From positions 2,790,001 to 2,854,000 of the forward strand of contig NZ_CP054043.1 of NCBI RefSeq assembly GCF_013282725.1: a stretch of 64,000 bases of DNA, in the 5' to 3' direction. The translations under genes were made by a program, and so were the position numbers. This document shows positions 39,774 to 47,902 of this stretch, piece after piece. This stretch comes from Yersinia mollaretii ATCC 43969 (GTDB lineage Bacteria > Pseudomonadota > Gammaproteobacteria > Enterobacterales > Enterobacteriaceae). A model generated the notes under the pieces. The model saw nothing but the letters and a program-made list of their open reading frames with translations, had not been told where the DNA came from and ran no database searches. Numbering within the stretch: position 1 is the stretch's first letter; every line of letters starts with the position of its first letter.

Positions 39774-40123
39774 TGGCGCGGTTTCCTGTAATGACATTGA
39801 CTTTTTATATCATCGGGCATGACACCCACGTTCAGATCCCTATGAAACAGAGAGAGTCGTGCCATGATGTAAGCATGAGGGAGGAGAGGCTTTCTCGATA
39901 AATCGTTTGCTTTGTGAGAGGCTTCACATTATTAGGCTTAAATGGCTTTCAACTTTCGTTGTCATCACGGTTTTATTGTTAATGAAATTAATGCTTGAGC
40001 CAAAAAGTGATTAGATAAATGTGGGTTAGGAAAATTAATTCTATATTTCGATAATATTTTTGATTATTTTCCGATGGGGTATAAAATCTGATTAAATCAT
40101 TACATGGGGCAGTTAGGTATTTT
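39774..40123. other. Divergent spacer between dld and cyaB
   Basis: Holds both promoters, not resolvable by eye. A loose dyad (GGGCATGAC near 39816 and GTCGTGCC near 39857) could be a regulator site for dld. The part next to cyaB is very AT-rich. No gene is seen. Confidence 0.4.
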
Positions 40124-40663
40124 ATGGGTGAGCATTTTGTTGGCAAATATGAAGTGGAGTTAAAATTCCATATTTCGGATATAGACTCAATACATGAACA
40201 GCTGAGAATATATCAAGCAATCCCCTTTACGCTTAATAATCATGAAAAAGACATCTATCTGGAAGCTAATGGCGATGATTTAGCCGCTAACAAGATCAGT
40301 ATGGTTTTGCGGGAGATGAGCCCATCTGGCATACGGTTATGGATAGTCAAAGGACCTGAAACCGAGCGTTGTGAAGCCAGTAATATTGATGATATCGATA
40401 AAGTGAAAAGCATGTTGGGCACTTTAGGGTATCAACCCGCTTTCACATTAGAAAAACAACGTAGTATCTATTTTATTGGGAAATTTCACGTCACGATAGA
40501 TAACTTGGCTGGGCTTGGTCACTTTGCCGAAATAGCCATCATGACTGATGATGCAACGGCGCTTAATAGTCTGGAGAGTGAATGCCGATATTTAGCTGAC
40601 AAACTAGGATTATTGCCAGAACAACAAGAGCACCGTTCATACCGGCAATTATTGGGTTTTTAA
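40124..40663 (+). CDS. cyaB: Class IV adenylate cyclase CyaB
   Basis: A CYTH/thiamine-triphosphatase-like tunnel-fold protein of 179 aa. The signature ExExK is in YEVELKF near the N terminus, and the charged strands [25 protein letters not shown] and FAEIAIM complete the tunnel. It is very similar to the Y. pestis class IV adenylate cyclase, whose structure is known. The protein makes cAMP in vitro; its cellular role beside the main class I CyaA is unclear. It is convergent with yajD. Confidence 0.92.
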   Translation: MGEHFVGKYEVELKFHISDIDSIHEQLRIYQAIPFTLNNHEKDIYLEANGDDLAANKISMVLREMSPSGIRLWIVKGPETERCEASNIDDIDKVKSMLGTLGYQPAFTLEKQRSIYFIGKFHVTIDNLAGLGHFAEIAIMTDDATALNSLESECRYLADKLGLLPEQQEHRSYRQLLGF

Positions 40664-40688
40664 CCACTCCATACCCATTAAGCAATAT

Positions 40689-40711
40689 TGGTCGCCATAA
40701 ATTTGCGACCA
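40689..40711. terminator. Shared hairpin between cyaB and yajD
   Basis: TGGTCGC (40689-40695) pairs with GCGACCA (40705-40711). On the plus strand ATTTTTT follows after 12 bases. It lies between the convergent stops and can serve both genes. Confidence 0.65.
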
Positions 40712-40718
40712 GATAGAC

Positions 40719-41060
40719 TTATTTTTTCATCAACGACTTTAGGTTGGCGAATGGATTGTGGGTTGCTACTCCTTGGTCATTCTGGGCGTCATCGCCAGCG
40801 ATCACGGTTGAACCATATTGATCCGCTTCGGTATATTTAGAATGTTCATGATCATGGCAAAAAAGGCATAACATCTCCCAATTGCTACCATCTTCGGGAT
40901 TATTACTGTGATCGTGGTCAATATGGTGGACTGTCAGCTCCCGCAGATTGGAATAGACGAATTCCCGAGAACATTTCCCGCAAACCCATGGGAAAATCTT
41001 TAGTGCTTTCTCCCGATAACCACTCTCCAGACGGGTGTAATTCTTCGGTATATAGGCCAT
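40719..41060 (-). CDS. yajD: HNH nuclease-like protein YajD
   Basis: A 113 aa protein with a complete HNH motif: two CxxC zinc knuckles (CGKCS and CLFC) and the core LTVHHIDHDHSNNPEDGSNW with following HDHEH. It is nearly identical in layout to E. coli YajD, of unproven function. ATG 41060 (MAYIPKNY) with AAGG 7 bases upstream is preferred over the TTG at 41072. In E. coli the gene lies elsewhere, so its position beside cyaB is specific to this lineage. Confidence 0.92.
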   Translation of the reverse strand: MAYIPKNYTRLESGYREKALKIFPWVCGKCSREFVYSNLRELTVHHIDHDHSNNPEDGSNWEMLCLFCHDHEHSKYTEADQYGSTVIAGDDAQNDQGVATHNPFANLKSLMKK

Positions 41061-41467
41061 GTGAACCTTCAATTTGGCGAAAAATAATACCTCTATTTTA
41101 GCGTGAAATCTGGTTGTAGACTACCAACTATTGATTATAAATATCTCAATGTCGGTCTATAAATCCCGCAGGGTTACATAGGAATATACTGAATCCAGTA
41201 TAAAAATAGAAAATGTGGATATTTATCGCACCCAGCAAATTTTTGAGACTTTTGCCAATGCTTTGAAGGACAAGGGCGCTTTACACTGTCACTCAGTTTT
41301 ACACTATGCCCAAGTTTTACCCTCTCATGCTGTGAGTACCAGCATGTTTACATTATCAGTATAAAGTTATTAGTATGAGATTATCAGTAACCCGCTAATA
41401 GACTTATTTTACGGCAGGCATGCAGTGTGTTTCGCCTGAAATCCTTTGCCGATACAGTTGAGGCGAT
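41061..41467. other. Spacer between yajD and the SUFU-like gene
   Basis: About 400 bp holding two divergent promoters. Repeated words TTACAC and ATTATCAGTA/TTAGTATGAGATTATCAGTA occur at 41280-41390. I see no gene, clear hairpin terminator or known operator. Confidence 0.4.
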
Positions 41468-42571
41468 ATGAAAGAATCTGAAGTGCTGGCCGAAGTCAGT
41501 AATGAAAACCAGACGTTAGTCGCCGTGGTGCAGCAGGACCAGCGAGTGGTGTACTTCTATATCTATCCGCAAGAGGCGTTTGAAGAGCGTTTTCCTGTTC
41601 GTGCCTGCTGGGTAAGGAATTTGGTCGCAGCACCTCAATCGGCTGACAATGCGGCCCTCGAACAAGGTTTAGCCCCCCGATTAGCGGCTGAGTTTTGCCG
41701 TAATGTGGCTGGTGAGGCAGAACTTGACCCACAATTTATTACGGTAGTCTGGTCTGAAAGTGATGATGGTGCGGCATTGTGGTATCAAGGCCAATTACTG
41801 GCGATCATTCCTGGCTGGAGTTTATATATTGACCACTCTATTTGCTATTCTGCCAGCTGTATCAAAGATAACCCCCTAACATTACCTCTTGGCTCAGCGT
41901 CAACCAATACTCAATATGCTATTGCACAAAATACACGTCAATTTTGGCGGACTTGGCAGCAGGAAGAGGGGAATCCGTGGCCTGTATTACAGGCCGAATA
42001 TATTCAATGTTATGAACAGCATTTCGGTCCATCGTTAAAATATTATGCCATCGATCAAGGAAAGTGGCCGCCAATGGCCATTTCCCAGCATGAAAAAGAG
42101 GGAATATATTATTTTCTAACATTGGGTATCAGTATTCGCCCTCAGCCATGGGTCGAAATATTATTCAATGATGATGCCGCTAAATACCGGCGTTTGGAGA
42201 TGGCTATCGCGATCGATGGGCAATATGTCAATGAGGACAATGCCATTCATATGGCGAGTGCTTTAGCTGGATTCTCTCATGTTCCCTGGAGCAAAATAAC
42301 CTGGTTAGGGGAGGGACATACATTGGAGTCGTCTGTTGCCCCGCAGGGTTACGAAGGCTACATCTTATCGTCAGCATTATATGCTGATGCAGACAATCTT
42401 ACATTACCTCTACAGCAAGGTGATCCGGTCAATATATATTGGGCCAGCCCTATCTTTACCAGTGAAAGGGAGTTGGCTCATAGTGCCCCAAATGGGGGGA
42501 TTGATCTGCTGAAAAGGTTACAACAACAGGGTGTTAACCAGATTTTCGTCCCACGTCAGCCCGTTATTTGA
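41468..42571 (+). CDS. Suppressor-of-fused-domain-like protein
   Basis: A 367 aa soluble protein without signal peptide or membrane span. The C-terminal half (about residues 175-365) resembles bacterial Suppressor-of-fused (SUFU) domains: YYFLTLGISIRPQPWVEILF, a central HMASALAGF and a GDPVNIYWASPIFTSERELA block near the end. Bacterial SUFU proteins are often tied to contact-dependent toxin immunity or remain uncharacterised. The N-terminal third I do not recognise. It is monocistronic. The family call rests on remembered motif style. Confidence 0.6.
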   Translation: MKESEVLAEVSNENQTLVAVVQQDQRVVYFYIYPQEAFEERFPVRACWVRNLVAAPQSADNAALEQGLAPRLAAEFCRNVAGEAELDPQFITVVWSESDDGAALWYQGQLLAIIPGWSLYIDHSICYSASCIKDNPLTLPLGSASTNTQYAIAQNTRQFWRTWQQEEGNPWPVLQAEYIQCYEQHFGPSLKYYAIDQGKWPPMAISQHEKEGIYYFLTLGISIRPQPWVEILFNDDAAKYRRLEMAIAIDGQYVNEDNAIHMASALAGFSHVPWSKITWLGEGHTLESSVAPQGYEGYILSSALYADADNLTLPLQQGDPVNIYWASPIFTSERELAHSAPNGGIDLLKRLQQQGVNQIFVPRQPVI

Positions 42572-42630
42572 TTTATGCTGAACATTGTCTGATCTGATTT
42601 GCAGATTTTGTTAATCGGGTCTTAACTTAA

Positions 42631-42650
42631 TGATGATGATGATGATGATA
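42631..42650. repeat. (TGA)6 microsatellite
   Basis: Six perfect TGA triplets in the leader region of yeaQ, 60 bp after the SUFU-like stop and 70 bp before yeaQ. A simple repeat like this could change length by slippage; whether that matters for yeaQ promoter spacing is not known. Confidence 0.9.
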
Positions 42651-42719
42651 GCTGTTTGAGTTTGTAATACAGAGAAACGAAACTCGCTATCAGCGAAGAT
42701 TAATTTTATGGAGGTGTTT

Positions 42720-42968
42720 ATGGGCATACTATCTTGGATTATTTTTGGTCTTATTGCCGGTATTCTGGCTAAATGGATAATGCCCGGAGAGGATGGTGGT
42801 GGCTTTATTATGACCATCATTCTCGGTGTGGTCGGTGCTCTGGTTGGGGGTTATATCAGCACCTTCTTTGGCATGGGTAGAGTTGATGGATTTAACATTG
42901 GTAGCTTTGTGGTTGCCGTTATCGGTTCGTTGGTTGTCCTATTTGTCTACCGAAAGTTAAGAAGTTAG
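42720..42968 (+). CDS. yeaQ: GlsB/YeaQ/YmgE family stress-response membrane protein
   Basis: An 82 aa transglycosylase-associated-type membrane protein with three hydrophobic helices and the family signature GLIAGILAKWIMPGEDGGG. The match to E. coli YeaQ is almost complete (FNIGSFVVAVIGSLVVLFVYRK). In E. coli it belongs to the RpoS-controlled general stress response. ATG 42720 follows GGAGG; the ATG at 42708 would include the ribosome binding site. Confidence 0.92.
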   Translation: MGILSWIIFGLIAGILAKWIMPGEDGGGFIMTIILGVVGALVGGYISTFFGMGRVDGFNIGSFVVAVIGSLVVLFVYRKLRS

Positions 42969-43041
42969 CGCTACCTAGCAGACCTGTGATAATGATATAA
43001 ACTAATCATGACTCACTAAATATATACTCTTAAAAATATCA

Positions 43042-43069
43042 GAAAGGTGACTATTTTTTGTCACCTTTC
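43042..43069. terminator. Perfect hairpin after yeaQ
   Basis: GAAAGGTGAC (43042-43051) and GTCACCTTTC (43060-43069) form a 10 bp stem around TATTTTTT. It probably ends yeaQ transcription. Its right arm overlaps the upstream end of the Pho box of phnC. Confidence 0.65.
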
Positions 43070-43086
43070 TCTCATAAAACTATCAT
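43058..43086 (+). promoter_or_regulatory. Pho box upstream of phnCDEE
   Basis: Direct repeats at an 11 bp period: TTGTCAC (43058), CTCTCAT (43069) and CTATCAT (43080), separated by CTTT and AAAA. The last two make CTCTCAT-AAAA-CTATCAT, two changes from the consensus CTGTCATAAAACTGTCAT. PhoB binding here would induce the transporter at low phosphate. It lies 62 bp before the chosen phnC start. Confidence 0.65.
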
Positions 43087-43147
43087 CAATATGCAATAAA
43101 AATATCCGTTAATGGCTCATGACTACAGGCAATCTGAGAGACATGAC

Positions 43148-43984
43148 ATGGGCCAGGCATTACGTCAATTCACTGTGGCTGATTATCCGGCTGTGGTGCA
43201 AGAACCGCGTAAAAAGGTACTTGCCGTTAAAGGATTAGTTAAGGCGTATAAATCACAGCATCGCGTTTTGGATGATATTAATTTTGAACTTCATGCGGGT
43301 GAGTTTGTCGCTATTATTGGCCGTTCGGGTGCCGGTAAATCCACATTACTGCATGTCTTAAATGGCACGATTCCCAGCAGTGCGGGTGAAATTCTCAATT
43401 ATCATGATAATGGTGATACGCAGAATATAGCAGCACTTACCGCAAAGCAGATGCGTCAATGGCGTGCTAAATGCGGCATGATTTTTCAGGACTTCTGTTT
43501 GGTTCCCCGTCTTGATGTGATGACAAATGTCTTATTAGGCCGCCTCAGCTACACCTCAACCCTCAAATCATTTTTCAAAATATTCGCTGAGCAAGATCGG
43601 GCCAGAGCAATCGAATTATTACAATGGCTCAATATGTTGCCCCATGCCTTACAGCGTGCAGAGAACCTCTCTGGCGGTCAAATGCAGCGAGTGGCTATTT
43701 GTCGCGCCATGATGCAGAACCCCCAAATATTATTGGCCGACGAGCCTGTTGCGTCTTTGGACCCCAAAAATACAACACGCATTATGAATACATTACAGAA
43801 AATAAGTGAAAACGATATTGCAGTGGTCGTAAATTTACACTCAGTTGATTTAGTTAAGGATTACTGTACACGCGTTATTGGTATTGCACATGGAAGAATT
43901 GTTTTTGACGGGCCTCCATCGCAACTGAATGACACTATTATTCAAGATATTTATAGCGATGAGTCTACTGATCTTTTGCATTAA
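43148..43984 (+). CDS. phnC: Phosphonate-type ABC transporter ATP-binding protein PhnC
   Basis: ATPase of a phosphonate/phosphite-class importer. Walker [10 protein letters not shown], signature [11 protein letters not shown] and Walker [16 protein letters not shown] are intact, and [15 protein letters not shown] is the PhnC-specific switch region. I favour ATG 43148 (278 aa) with GAGAG 7 bases upstream; ATG 43112 lacks a ribosome binding site. It is first in phnCDEE. No C-P lyase genes are in the window. Confidence 0.92.
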   Translation: MGQALRQFTVADYPAVVQEPRKKVLAVKGLVKAYKSQHRVLDDINFELHAGEFVAIIGRSGAGKSTLLHVLNGTIPSSAGEILNYHDNGDTQNIAALTAKQMRQWRAKCGMIFQDFCLVPRLDVMTNVLLGRLSYTSTLKSFFKIFAEQDRARAIELLQWLNMLPHALQRAENLSGGQMQRVAICRAMMQNPQILLADEPVASLDPKNTTRIMNTLQKISENDIAVVVNLHSVDLVKDYCTRVIGIAHGRIVFDGPPSQLNDTIIQDIYSDESTDLLH

Positions 43985-44020
43985 TCCCTACTTATCCCTT
44001 TACCAGAATAGGTTATTTTA

Positions 44021-44950
44021 ATGAAAAAAGTACTTTGTCTTACCTCATTATTGGCAAGCATGATGGTATTTAATGCCACAGCAGCGGATGCACCTAAAGA
44101 AATTAATCTGGGTATTCTTGGTGGGCAGAATGCGACACAGCAAATTGGCGATAACATGTGCGTCAAAGAGTTTTTGGATAAAGAGTTAAATGTAAAAACG
44201 AATTTGCATAACGCATCTGATTACTCTGGCGTGATCCAAGGTCTATTGGGTGGGAAGATTGACTTAGTATTAAGCATGTCACCCTCCTCTTTTGCTTCTG
44301 TTTATATCAAAGATCCTAAAGCTGTTGATATTGTGGGTATTGCAATCGATGACACTGATAAATCGCGTGGTTATCATTCAGTTGTCGTGGTAAAAGCAGA
44401 TAGCCCGTATCAGAAAATTGAAGATTTGAAAGGTAAAGCATTTGGCTTTGCTGATCCCGATTCAACATCGGGCTTCTTAATACCGAATCAAAGCTTTAAG
44501 CAGAAATTTGGTGGGACACCAGACAATAAATATAACGACTTCTTCTCCAGCGTGACTTTTTCTGGCGGTCATGAGCAAGATATACTCGGGGTTATTAATG
44601 GTCAGTTTGCCGGTGCGGTGACTTGGGCATCAATGATTGGTGATTATAATACCGGTTATACCAGCGGCGCATTCACCCGCATGATTCGCATGGACCACCC
44701 TGATTTAATGAAGCAGATCCGGATTATATGGCAATCTCCCTTAATTCCTAATGGCCCAATTTTAGTTCGCAGCGCGTTGCCATCTGAATTTAAAGCGCAA
44801 TTAGTCGCGGCGGTTAAAAAATTGGACAAAGAAGATCACGGTTGCTTTATTAAAGCGATGGGCGGAAAACAGCATATTGGTGAAACATCACTCAGCGAGT
44901 ATCAAAATATCATTGATATGAAGCGCGAATTAACCAAAGGCGATCGTTAA
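44021..44950 (+). CDS. phnD: Phosphonate-type periplasmic binding protein PhnD
   Basis: A 309 aa precursor with a signal peptide cleaved near residue 22 (FNATA/ADAPKE). Family landmarks are LGILGGQNATQQI, YSGVIQGLLGGKIDLVLSMSP, DPDSTSGFLIPNQ and FSGGHEQDILGVINGQFAGA; the serine-rich SGF segment binds the phosphonate group in PhnD. The ligand (2-aminoethylphosphonate, phosphite or another) cannot be told from sequence. Confidence 0.9.
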   Translation: MKKVLCLTSLLASMMVFNATAADAPKEINLGILGGQNATQQIGDNMCVKEFLDKELNVKTNLHNASDYSGVIQGLLGGKIDLVLSMSPSSFASVYIKDPKAVDIVGIAIDDTDKSRGYHSVVVVKADSPYQKIEDLKGKAFGFADPDSTSGFLIPNQSFKQKFGGTPDNKYNDFFSSVTFSGGHEQDILGVINGQFAGAVTWASMIGDYNTGYTSGAFTRMIRMDHPDLMKQIRIIWQSPLIPNGPILVRSALPSEFKAQLVAAVKKLDKEDHGCFIKAMGGKQHIGETSLSEYQNIIDMKRELTKGDR

Positions 44951-44972
44951 GTCGAACCAGTAGATAAAACAA

Positions 44973-44999
44973 AATAGCTCTGGCTTGGCCGGAGCTATT
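44973..44999 (+). other. Intercistronic hairpin between phnD and phnE
   Basis: AATAGCTC and GAGCTATT form a perfect 8 bp stem with a GC-rich loop, 7 bp before the phnE SD. It probably raises phnD protein over permease, by message stabilisation or partial termination. Confidence 0.5.
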
Positions 45000-45020
45000 G
45001 CTCTTAGGTGGTAACTAATT

Positions 45021-45884
45021 TTGAATACAGATTTTAACCACTACTATCAGCAGATACGCGGTAAACAGAAACGTGAAACGTTGATTTGGTCATTAACACT
45101 GGCAATTATCTATCTTGGCGCGGGAAGTATTGCTGAGTTTAATCTTCATACTGTTTTTATTTCCATTCCAAGTTTCTTTGATTATCTGGCTGAAACCATC
45201 CCCATACTTCATTGGCATAATTTGTTTGCAGATGGTCGTACCGAAGGCTCTTTTGCTTATTGGGGCTATCGGCTACCGATTCAGTTACCGCTAATTTGGG
45301 AAACACTGCAATTGGCGGTGGCATCAACTATTTTGTCAGTGATAGTTGCCACTATTCTGGCCTTTTTGGCGGCGAATAATACGCAAAGCCCACCTTGGTT
45401 GCGCTTGTTTATTCGAACCTTCGTGGCGTTTTTGCGTACCATGCCTGAATTAGCCTGGGCGGTAATGTTTGTTATGGCCTTTGGCATTGGCGCTATTCCT
45501 GGTTTCCTTGCACTGGCCTTACACACGATTGGCAGTCTGACTAAGTTATTTTATGAGTCACTGGAAACAGCATCAGATAAACCGATTCGCGGTTTGGCCG
45601 CTTGTGGTGCCGGTAAATTGCAACGAATGCGTTTTGCTCTCTGGCCGCAGGTAAAACCTATTTTCCTTTCTTACAGTTTTATGCGTCTGGAAATTAACTT
45701 CCGCCAATCAACCATTTTAGGATTGGTGGGGGCTGGGGGGATTGGACAGGAGCTGATGACCTCGATAAAGCTGGATCGTTATGATCAGGTCAGTATGACA
45801 TTATTGCTCATTATTATTGTGGTTTCATTGTTGGATTATGCATCCGGTAAATTACGGAAGCGAGTTGTAGAAGGAGTGTCATAA
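45021..45884 (+). CDS. phnE: Phosphonate-type ABC transporter permease PhnE (first copy)
   Basis: A 287 aa inner-membrane protein with about six spans and the cytoplasmic loop SLETASDKPIRGLAACGAGK that contacts the ATPase. The likely start is TTG 45021, with AGGTGG 9 bases upstream; no ATG fits, so expression may be deliberately low. Its stop shares one base with the next permease gene, implying a heterodimeric channel. Confidence 0.9.
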   Translation: MNTDFNHYYQQIRGKQKRETLIWSLTLAIIYLGAGSIAEFNLHTVFISIPSFFDYLAETIPILHWHNLFADGRTEGSFAYWGYRLPIQLPLIWETLQLAVASTILSVIVATILAFLAANNTQSPPWLRLFIRTFVAFLRTMPELAWAVMFVMAFGIGAIPGFLALALHTIGSLTKLFYESLETASDKPIRGLAACGAGKLQRMRFALWPQVKPIFLSYSFMRLEINFRQSTILGLVGAGGIGQELMTSIKLDRYDQVSMTLLLIIIVVSLLDYASGKLRKRVVEGVS

Positions 45885-46789
45885 TGTTGGCTTATCATCT
45901 GACAACGGAGCAGATATCAGCGCTCAAACAACAACATCCTCAGCTTTTTTTACAGCAAAAGCGCTATGTCAGGCTGGTTGCTGCTATTGCTATAGTCATT
46001 TTTCTCTATTATCTTTTCTTCTTCAAAGTTTTTGGTATTCCGTGGCAGACCTTTACCCACGGAAGCCAGCAAATAAGCCGCTATTTTTTACGAATGTTTG
46101 TTTGGCATGATTTTATTAACTGGCCATTTAAATATTATTTCAGTCAGATATTTATCACTTTAGCCATTGTCTTTGCTGGGACACTCACCGCGACATTAAT
46201 CGCGTTACCCTTATCATTTTTGGCCGCACGGAATGTTATGTCGACACCAGGATTGCGTATTATTTCATTTATGATTCGCCGCTTCTTAGATATCTTTCGA
46301 GGTATTGATATGGCCATTTGGGGGCTAATTTTTGTTCGGGCAGTGGGCATGGGGCCATTGGCTGGGGTGCTGGCTATTATTATGCAAGACGTGGGATTAC
46401 TGGGTAAACTCTATGCTGAAGGGCATGAAGCCGTGGATAAATCGCCTAGTCGTGGGCTGACGGCAATGGGAGCCAATGCACTGCAAAAACATCGCTTTGG
46501 TATTTTTACTCAATCCTTTCCAACATTCTTGGCGTTAAGTCTTTATCAAATTGAATCCAACACCCGTTCGGCTGCCGTATTAGGTTTTGTGGGCGCGGGC
46601 GGTATTGGTTTAGTTTATGCTGAAAATATGCGGTTATGGAACTGGGATGTCGTAATGTTTATTACATTAATCATGGTGGTTATCGTCATGATTATGGATA
46701 AAGTCTCTGCGACTTTACGTCGAAAATATATCCTTGGCGAAGAGGTTTCACTTTATCAGCCCGCCAATAGCATTAAGGCCGGTATCTGA
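45884..46789 (+). CDS. phnE: Phosphonate-type ABC transporter permease PhnE (second copy)
   Basis: A 301 aa permease paralogous to the one upstream, with an N-terminal soluble stretch before the first span and the coupling loop AVDKSPSRGLTAMGANALQK. GFVGAGGIGLVYAENM near the C terminus is the conserved pore segment, seen as GLVGAGGIGQELM in its partner. It ends the operon, followed by a 19 bp perfect inverted repeat. Confidence 0.9.
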   Translation: MLAYHLTTEQISALKQQHPQLFLQQKRYVRLVAAIAIVIFLYYLFFFKVFGIPWQTFTHGSQQISRYFLRMFVWHDFINWPFKYYFSQIFITLAIVFAGTLTATLIALPLSFLAARNVMSTPGLRIISFMIRRFLDIFRGIDMAIWGLIFVRAVGMGPLAGVLAIIMQDVGLLGKLYAEGHEAVDKSPSRGLTAMGANALQKHRFGIFTQSFPTFLALSLYQIESNTRSAAVLGFVGAGGIGLVYAENMRLWNWDVVMFITLIMVVIVMIMDKVSATLRRKYILGEEVSLYQPANSIKAGI

Positions 46790-46800
46790 TGTCATTATAA

Positions 46801-46853
46801 TAATGAAAGATTAAGATAAGAGTTAAATAACACATTATCTTAATCTTTCATTA
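46801..46853. terminator. 19 bp perfect inverted repeat after phnCDEE
   Basis: TAATGAAAGATTAAGATAA (46801-46819) is exactly mirrored at 46835-46853 around a 15 nt loop. The stem is AT-rich and no T-run follows, so it may end the operon with help from its own right arm or protect the 3' end. Confidence 0.7.
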
Positions 46854-47063
46854 GTTAGCTTAATATTCTATTAGTTGTTCTCTATGAATAATAGTGTTAA
46901 CGGCTGTATATTATCTATTTTGAGGTTTGTCCATCAATCAGATTTACATTGAGAAAATCAACGTTGATCTATACAATACGGCCCGCTAGACGTTAAAGAA
47001 ATATTTTGTTTTTCTTGCGATTTTCGCCACGTCTAATCTAAATAATAGGAATAGGGCAGTAAT

Positions 47064-47534
47064 ATGATGAACAACGATGTGCTCCGTAGTGTTCGCTACA
47101 TGCTTAACGTCAATGATACCAAGATAACAGAGATCATTAAGCTGGCTGATTTTGATGTGAACAATGCGGATGTCGTTAATTTTCTTAAGAAAGAAGACGA
47201 AGCTGGTTATCAGGATTGTCCTGATCTGGTGATGGCACATTTCCTTAATGGCCTGATTTTCTTTCGTCGAGGTAAAGATGACAAGTTCCCCGCACCTGCG
47301 GTAGAACCCATCATCACCAACAATATTGTGCTAAAAAAACTGCGTGTTGCATTTGAGTTGAAAGATACTGATATGCATGATGTGTTTAACGCGGTTGAAT
47401 TCCCAGTATCAAAACCTGAGTTGAATGCCTTGTTCCGTAAAGAGGGCAGCAAAAACTTCCGCCCTTGCGGTGATCAGGTTTTACGTTATTTCCTAAAAGG
47501 TTTAACTTTACGTATCCGTGGCCCTAAAAAGTAA
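47064..47534 (+). CDS. yehS: DUF1456 family protein YehS
   Basis: A 156 aa cytosolic protein made of two similar halves: NDVLRSVRYMLNVND...FLKKEDE...CPDLVMAHFLNGL and NNIVLKKLRVAFELKD...FRKEGS...CGDQVLRYFLKGL. This is the DUF1456 duplication, with the same length as E. coli YehS. Function unknown. In E. coli it is close to the yehWXYZ (osmF) genes, which also occur 10 kb downstream here. Confidence 0.93.
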   Translation: MMNNDVLRSVRYMLNVNDTKITEIIKLADFDVNNADVVNFLKKEDEAGYQDCPDLVMAHFLNGLIFFRRGKDDKFPAPAVEPIITNNIVLKKLRVAFELKDTDMHDVFNAVEFPVSKPELNALFRKEGSKNFRPCGDQVLRYFLKGLTLRIRGPKK

Positions 47535-47602
47535 AAATAATAATATCGGCCAACAGTTACCATATTGATATAAGTAACTGATACGGTTTAGTAATAAGAA
47601 GA

Positions 47603-47632
47603 CAGGAGTGGCAATTCGCCATTCCTGTTTTT
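47603..47632 (+). terminator. Intrinsic terminator after yehS
   Basis: CAGGAGTGGC and GCCATTCCTG pair (one mismatch) around AATTC, followed by TTTTT. It insulates yehS from the urt operon. Confidence 0.85.
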
Positions 47633-47723
47633 CGTTAAAATTCGTGCCCCCATCGCTGAGTTGATTCAAACATTTTTTTCCCCGTACGCCTTAATGGCTC
47701 TTCACATTAAGATTCTGATCTTT

Positions 47724-47762
47724 TGCACTGTCTGTGCCCATACATTGCGCATTAATGGTGCA
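47724..47762 (+). promoter_or_regulatory. Pair of NtrC-like sites upstream of urtA
   Basis: TGCGCATTAATGGTGCA (47746-47762) matches about 14 of 17 positions of the NtrC consensus. A weaker site TGCACTGTCTGTGCCCA starts at 47724. The centres are 22 bp apart, the same phasing as at hisJ, and lie about 110-130 bp before the predicted sigma-54 start. Confidence 0.65.
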
Positions 47763-47836
47763 GATAATTAGCCTATATCTTCGACTAATTGGCCGGAATA
47801 TATCTATTCTTCAATTAAATTATCAAGATATAAAAT

Positions 47837-47852
47837 TGGCATGGCGATTGCG
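47837..47852 (+). promoter_or_regulatory. Sigma-54 (-24/-12) promoter of urtABCDE
   Basis: TGGCATG-GCGA-TTGCG matches the RpoN consensus TGGCACGNNNNTTGCW with the GG and GC doublets correctly spaced. Transcription would start near 47863, 40 nt before urtA. With the NtrC-like sites upstream, this predicts induction of urea uptake under nitrogen limitation. Confidence 0.75.
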
Positions 47853-47902
47853 CAGAGTAATTTGATCTTGTGTTTTTTACTCAACGACCAGAGGTTAACG
47901 CT

